From contig NZ_KE384548.1 of the NCBI RefSeq assembly GCF_000426625.1, positions 1,026,703 through 1,090,702 of the forward strand: 64,000 nucleotides of DNA. Reading direction: 5' to 3'. The number at the start of each line of letters is the position of its first letter. The stretch's first letter is position 1. Positions 61,235 through 64,000 of this stretch are shown piece after piece. The notes beneath the pieces are model-generated. The model was not told the origin of the DNA. It saw nothing but the letters and a program-made list of their open reading frames with translations, and did no database searches. Position numbers and translations under genes: made by a program. Source of the DNA: Psychrilyobacter atlanticus DSM 19335 (GTDB lineage Bacteria > Fusobacteriota > Fusobacteriia > Fusobacteriales > Fusobacteriaceae).

Positions 61235-62197
61235 TTAATCTAACTTTACTCTAGGATCTACAATACCATAAACAATGTCCGAGATTAAATATCCCAATAA
61301 CATCAATGTGGCAAAGAATATATTGCTTGCCATAATAAGGGGGTAGTCTCTAAAGGTTACTGCTCCCAAGGCTATAGTTCCCATTCCAGGCCAGGCAAAC
61401 ATACTCTCGATAATGATACTTCCTCCAAAGAGTCCTCCTAATATTCCTGAAAACATAGTTACTATAGGGATCAATGTATTCCTAAAGGCATGTTTATAAA
61501 TAACTGTTCTCTGAGGAAGTCCTTTGGCTCTGGCTGTTCTTACATAGTCTTGACTGAGTACATTTAACATAAATGATCTGACAAACATAACCATCCCTGC
61601 TATTCCAGTACTTACCATAACGATAAGAGGTAGAGCTGCATGACGTAGGAGGTCAAAGAAATATGCCACTCCTGTGAATCCTGCTCCAGGTGTTACCATC
61701 CCAGAAAATGGAAATAACCCAAAATCCATAGCTAATTTTTTTATTACCAACAATGCTATAAAAAATGATGGACATGATATTCCTGCTAAAGTTATTAACC
61801 CGATGGCCTTGTCGATATGTGTATTATGTTTCACAGCTGAAATAACCCCCAATGGTATAGCAATCATATTTGATATTATAATTGCTGGAACTGCCAGGGT
61901 AAAACTGTTCCACATATAGGTCTTTATAACTTCTACAGTTGGTTTACTGTACTGGATTGAGTACCCCATATCTCCATGGAGTGCTGCCCATAGCCAATAA
62001 AAATATCTCTTATATACCGGCTGGTCTAATCCATATTGTGCCCGCAATTTTGCCATCATTGCGTCGGTCATATTTGGATCCATCTGACTTCCCACAGGAT
62101 CCCCAGGTGCAAATGCAAATATTGTATATATCATAGCTGACATGACAAACAATACAAATACTGATACTATGACTCTTCTAATTATGTACTTTAACAT
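61235..62197 (-). CDS. oppB: Oligopeptide ABC transporter permease OppB
   Basis: 320 residues from ATG 62197 behind GGGGGAG; the frame extends to a TTG at 62209 that would include the ribosome site. Starts MLKYIIRRVIVSVFVLFVMS, with the OppB hallmark FAPGDPVGSQ, six membrane helices and the EAA loop RTARAKGLPQRTVIYKHAFRNTLIPIVT. Ends SDIVYGIVDPRVKLD. The first permease gene, 88 bases after the binding protein gene. Confidence 0.94.
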   Translation of the reverse strand: MLKYIIRRVIVSVFVLFVMSAMIYTIFAFAPGDPVGSQMDPNMTDAMMAKLRAQYGLDQPVYKRYFYWLWAALHGDMGYSIQYSKPTVEVIKTYMWNSFTLAVPAIIISNMIAIPLGVISAVKHNTHIDKAIGLITLAGISCPSFFIALLVIKKLAMDFGLFPFSGMVTPGAGFTGVAYFFDLLRHAALPLIVMVSTGIAGMVMFVRSFMLNVLSQDYVRTARAKGLPQRTVIYKHAFRNTLIPIVTMFSGILGGLFGGSIIIESMFAWPGMGTIALGAVTFRDYPLIMASNIFFATLMLLGYLISDIVYGIVDPRVKLD

Positions 62198-62285
62198 CTT
62201 CTCCCCCAATGTTTAAATTTATTCTCTGATAGAGGGGATCGAAAAAATCTCCCCTATCAATATTATTTTTAAGTAGTATAAAGTT

Positions 62286-63980
62286 CTATCTTTCGAGTTT
62301 AACTGTATTATCCATAACTGCCTCTCCAATAGTCATGTCGTTCATATAATCCAGTCCGCTTATCCTTTTGTTGATTCCCTCTACCCCTGTAGGACTTACC
62401 AAGAAGATATACGGCAGATCCTCATTTATTTGCTTTATAAGTTTGTCGTAGATTGGAGCTCTCTCTTCAGGATTATTTTTAGCTAGTCCTTCCACAGACA
62501 ATTCATCTACAATACTATTGGAATACCCCACAAAGTTATTAGATCCACCTGTTTTAAAGGTATTAGATTGATCTGGATCTGCAATTGTAGACCACGCTAA
62601 CATTATGGTGTCAAATTTAGGTTCTTTACTATCGATGTCTTTAACCATGGCATTGAAATCCACCAACTGAATATCTACATCTACACCAATCTCTTTCCAG
62701 TTTTGTTTTATTAGAGCTATCAATGTTTTACCAGTAGAACTTTGTCCTGATGATGCTGCTGTTTCAAGAACAAATGCTAACTTTTCCCCGTCCTTATATC
62801 TAAATCCATCATTTCCTGTCTTCCACCCATCATCTTCCAACATCTTCTTAGCCTTTTCAGGATTATAAGCATAGTCATTTACGTTTTTAGAGCTGGCCCA
62901 ATGCTGGGGAACTAAAGGTTGATTTACTACTTTTGCATAGCCTTCCAAAACTTTATCTGCATAGAGTTCCCTGTTTAACCCATAAGCCAGAGCCTGCCTT
63001 ACCGACTTATCCTTAAATTTATCCTTTCTCAGGTTAAATCCAATATATGAATATTTGGCTGGTGGAGTATTTTGGAAGTTAACCAGGTTATTTGAGGATG
63101 CCAGCTCCTTTTCCTTACTCTTTCTGCCAGGAAGACTTGCTATATCTAGATCTCCAGTTCCTAAAGCTGGAGATACAGAGTCACTAGGGATATATCTGAT
63201 TACTATTTTTTGAACCTCTGAAGGTCCCTGGTGGAAATCTGTAAACCTATCTAGGACAACATATTCCCCCGGTTTATATTCGGTTAATTTATATGGTCCC
63301 GATCCTAATGGAGTTTCATTTTTAGTTAAAAATTCAGTTTTATAATTTTCCGGTTTATCATATTCATAGTAGTGTTTAGGCATTATCCTGGACACAAAGT
63401 TATTAAGGGATCTGGCATTGGCTTCTGTCATATTAAAAATAACTGTATATTTATCCGGAGTTTCAATCCCGCTTATATATCTCACTTTCCCATCTGCTAC
63501 CTCTTGGAACCCCTTTATAGAAGCTGAGGCAAAGGATGACCTTCCATCATACTCAGGTCTTGCATATAGACTGTAGGTAAACTTTACATCTTCAGATGTA
63601 AGTTCTACCCCATCTTGAAATTTAACACCCTTTTTTATATGAAAAATATACTGCATTTTCTCGGGTTTATATTCATAATTTTCTACCAGACTTCCAGGCT
63701 TAAATTTAAAATCATTTCCATAACTTAACATTGTTTCAAAGATATAGCTATTTACCTTAGAATCATAGGCTGTAGATGATAGAGATGGATTGAACTTTCC
63801 CTCAAATTTAGCTGTTATGGCTAAATTAATAGTTCCACCCCTTTTTTTAGCTGGATTTTCAACTTTTTTCTCTATAGCTGTGCTGGAAACTGCCTTTGTC
63901 TCACCCTTTGTTTTTTCGTTGTCTTGACCGCATGCAAGTAAGGCTAAGACCATGGTACTTAGTAATAATATTTTTTTCAT
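62286..63980 (-). CDS. oppA: Oligopeptide-binding lipoprotein (SBP_bac_5)
   Basis: 564 residues, a family 5 extracellular solute-binding protein. Lipoprotein signal with lipobox LALLAC (Cys17), then GGTINLAIT, YIFHIKKGVKFQDGVELTSEDVKFTYSL, GSGPYKLTEYKPGEYVVL and RQALAYGLNREL, all family landmarks. Length fits oligopeptide (Opp/AppA-like) binding proteins. It is first of oppABCDF; its promoter is largely outside the window, with only the ribosome site (GGGAGG) visible. Confidence 0.94.
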   Translation of the reverse strand: MKKILLLSTMVLALLACGQDNEKTKGETKAVSSTAIEKKVENPAKKRGGTINLAITAKFEGKFNPSLSSTAYDSKVNSYIFETMLSYGNDFKFKPGSLVENYEYKPEKMQYIFHIKKGVKFQDGVELTSEDVKFTYSLYARPEYDGRSSFASASIKGFQEVADGKVRYISGIETPDKYTVIFNMTEANARSLNNFVSRIMPKHYYEYDKPENYKTEFLTKNETPLGSGPYKLTEYKPGEYVVLDRFTDFHQGPSEVQKIVIRYIPSDSVSPALGTGDLDIASLPGRKSKEKELASSNNLVNFQNTPPAKYSYIGFNLRKDKFKDKSVRQALAYGLNRELYADKVLEGYAKVVNQPLVPQHWASSKNVNDYAYNPEKAKKMLEDDGWKTGNDGFRYKDGEKLAFVLETAASSGQSSTGKTLIALIKQNWKEIGVDVDIQLVDFNAMVKDIDSKEPKFDTIMLAWSTIADPDQSNTFKTGGSNNFVGYSNSIVDELSVEGLAKNNPEERAPIYDKLIKQINEDLPYIFLVSPTGVEGINKRISGLDYMNDMTIGEAVMDNTVKLER

Positions 63981-64000
63981 TTTTACCTCCCTAGTAAAAT

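Noticed and set aside
1-64000. CRISPR array, prophage, tRNA or rRNA genes
   Set aside because: No regularly spaced identical repeats with unique spacers, no phage structural genes and no tRNA-like TTCGA arm with matching acceptor stem were found on reading both strands.

Overview
The window is AT-rich, with short intergenic gaps, strong Shine-Dalgarno sequences and many hairpin-plus-T-run terminators. Its gene content suggests an anaerobic member of the Fusobacteriota, probably of the aquatic Ilyobacter/Propionigenium/Psychrilyobacter type. The grounds are an electron-confurcating lactate dehydrogenase operon, DUF969/DUF979 membrane proteins beside pyroglutamyl peptidase, a 2-hydroxyacyl-CoA-dehydratase-type activase, fusobacterial-looking signal peptides ending in S-L/M-S-F-A, and several c-di-GMP modules. 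The phylum is an inference; no rRNA or tRNA gene was found.

Layout. 1-2.3 kb (minus): a queD operon that also encodes a 2-hydroxyacyl-CoA-dehydratase-family protein and its ATP-dependent activase, behind a candidate preQ1-I riboswitch and terminator. 2.6-7.1 kb: Na/Pi cotransporter, lrgAB, moaC, a VirK/YbjX protein. 7.2-8.7 kb: a complete IS3-family element sitting in the loop of a transcription terminator. 8.7-11.9 kb: a LytTR regulator, a membrane partner and a secreted repeat protein whose promoter carries three 21-bp-spaced direct repeats. 12-14.3 kb: DUF969, DUF979, pcp. 14.4-20.6 kb: SDR, Crp/Fnr regulator, HD-GYP plus GGDEF pair, GNAT, a chimeric pseudogene. 20.6-26.8 kb: lctP and lctDCB with a FadR-type regulator and a clear operator. 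27-29.5 kb: a periplasmic-sensor HD-GYP protein under a c-di-GMP-I riboswitch. 29.7-34.3 kb: patatin, HxlR, MocR plus EamA, lipocalin. 34.4-37.5 kb: a diguanylate cyclase with a periplasmic binding protein. 37.6-39.4 kb: MATE exporter plus CsoR-family repressor with a matching operator. 40.1-51.7 kb: comB followed by a cluster of unrecognised large proteins. 51.8-55.4 kb: PAP2 operon and an OmpR-type two-component system sharing a putative operator. 55.4-58.2 kb: Na+/H+-antiporter-type transporter flanked by repeat-rich non-coding islands. 58.2-64 kb: oligopeptide ABC transporter.

How the parts fit. Many local regulators have a plausible DNA or RNA target within the window: preQ1 riboswitch/queD, LytTR/direct repeats, FadR-type/lct, c-di-GMP riboswitch/HD-GYP, CsoR/MATE, OmpR/PAP2. 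Two cyclases, two HD-GYP phosphodiesterases and one riboswitch show that c-di-GMP signalling is prominent.

The strongest candidates for undescribed biology are: (a) the 40.9-51.7 kb cluster, in which four proteins of 294-1073 residues appear to share one acidic module (best seen as the motif YWDDEHA) and are interleaved with a secreted MORN/YwqK-like protein and small exported or membrane proteins; and (b) the dehydratase-like protein and activase placed inside a riboswitch-controlled queuosine operon.
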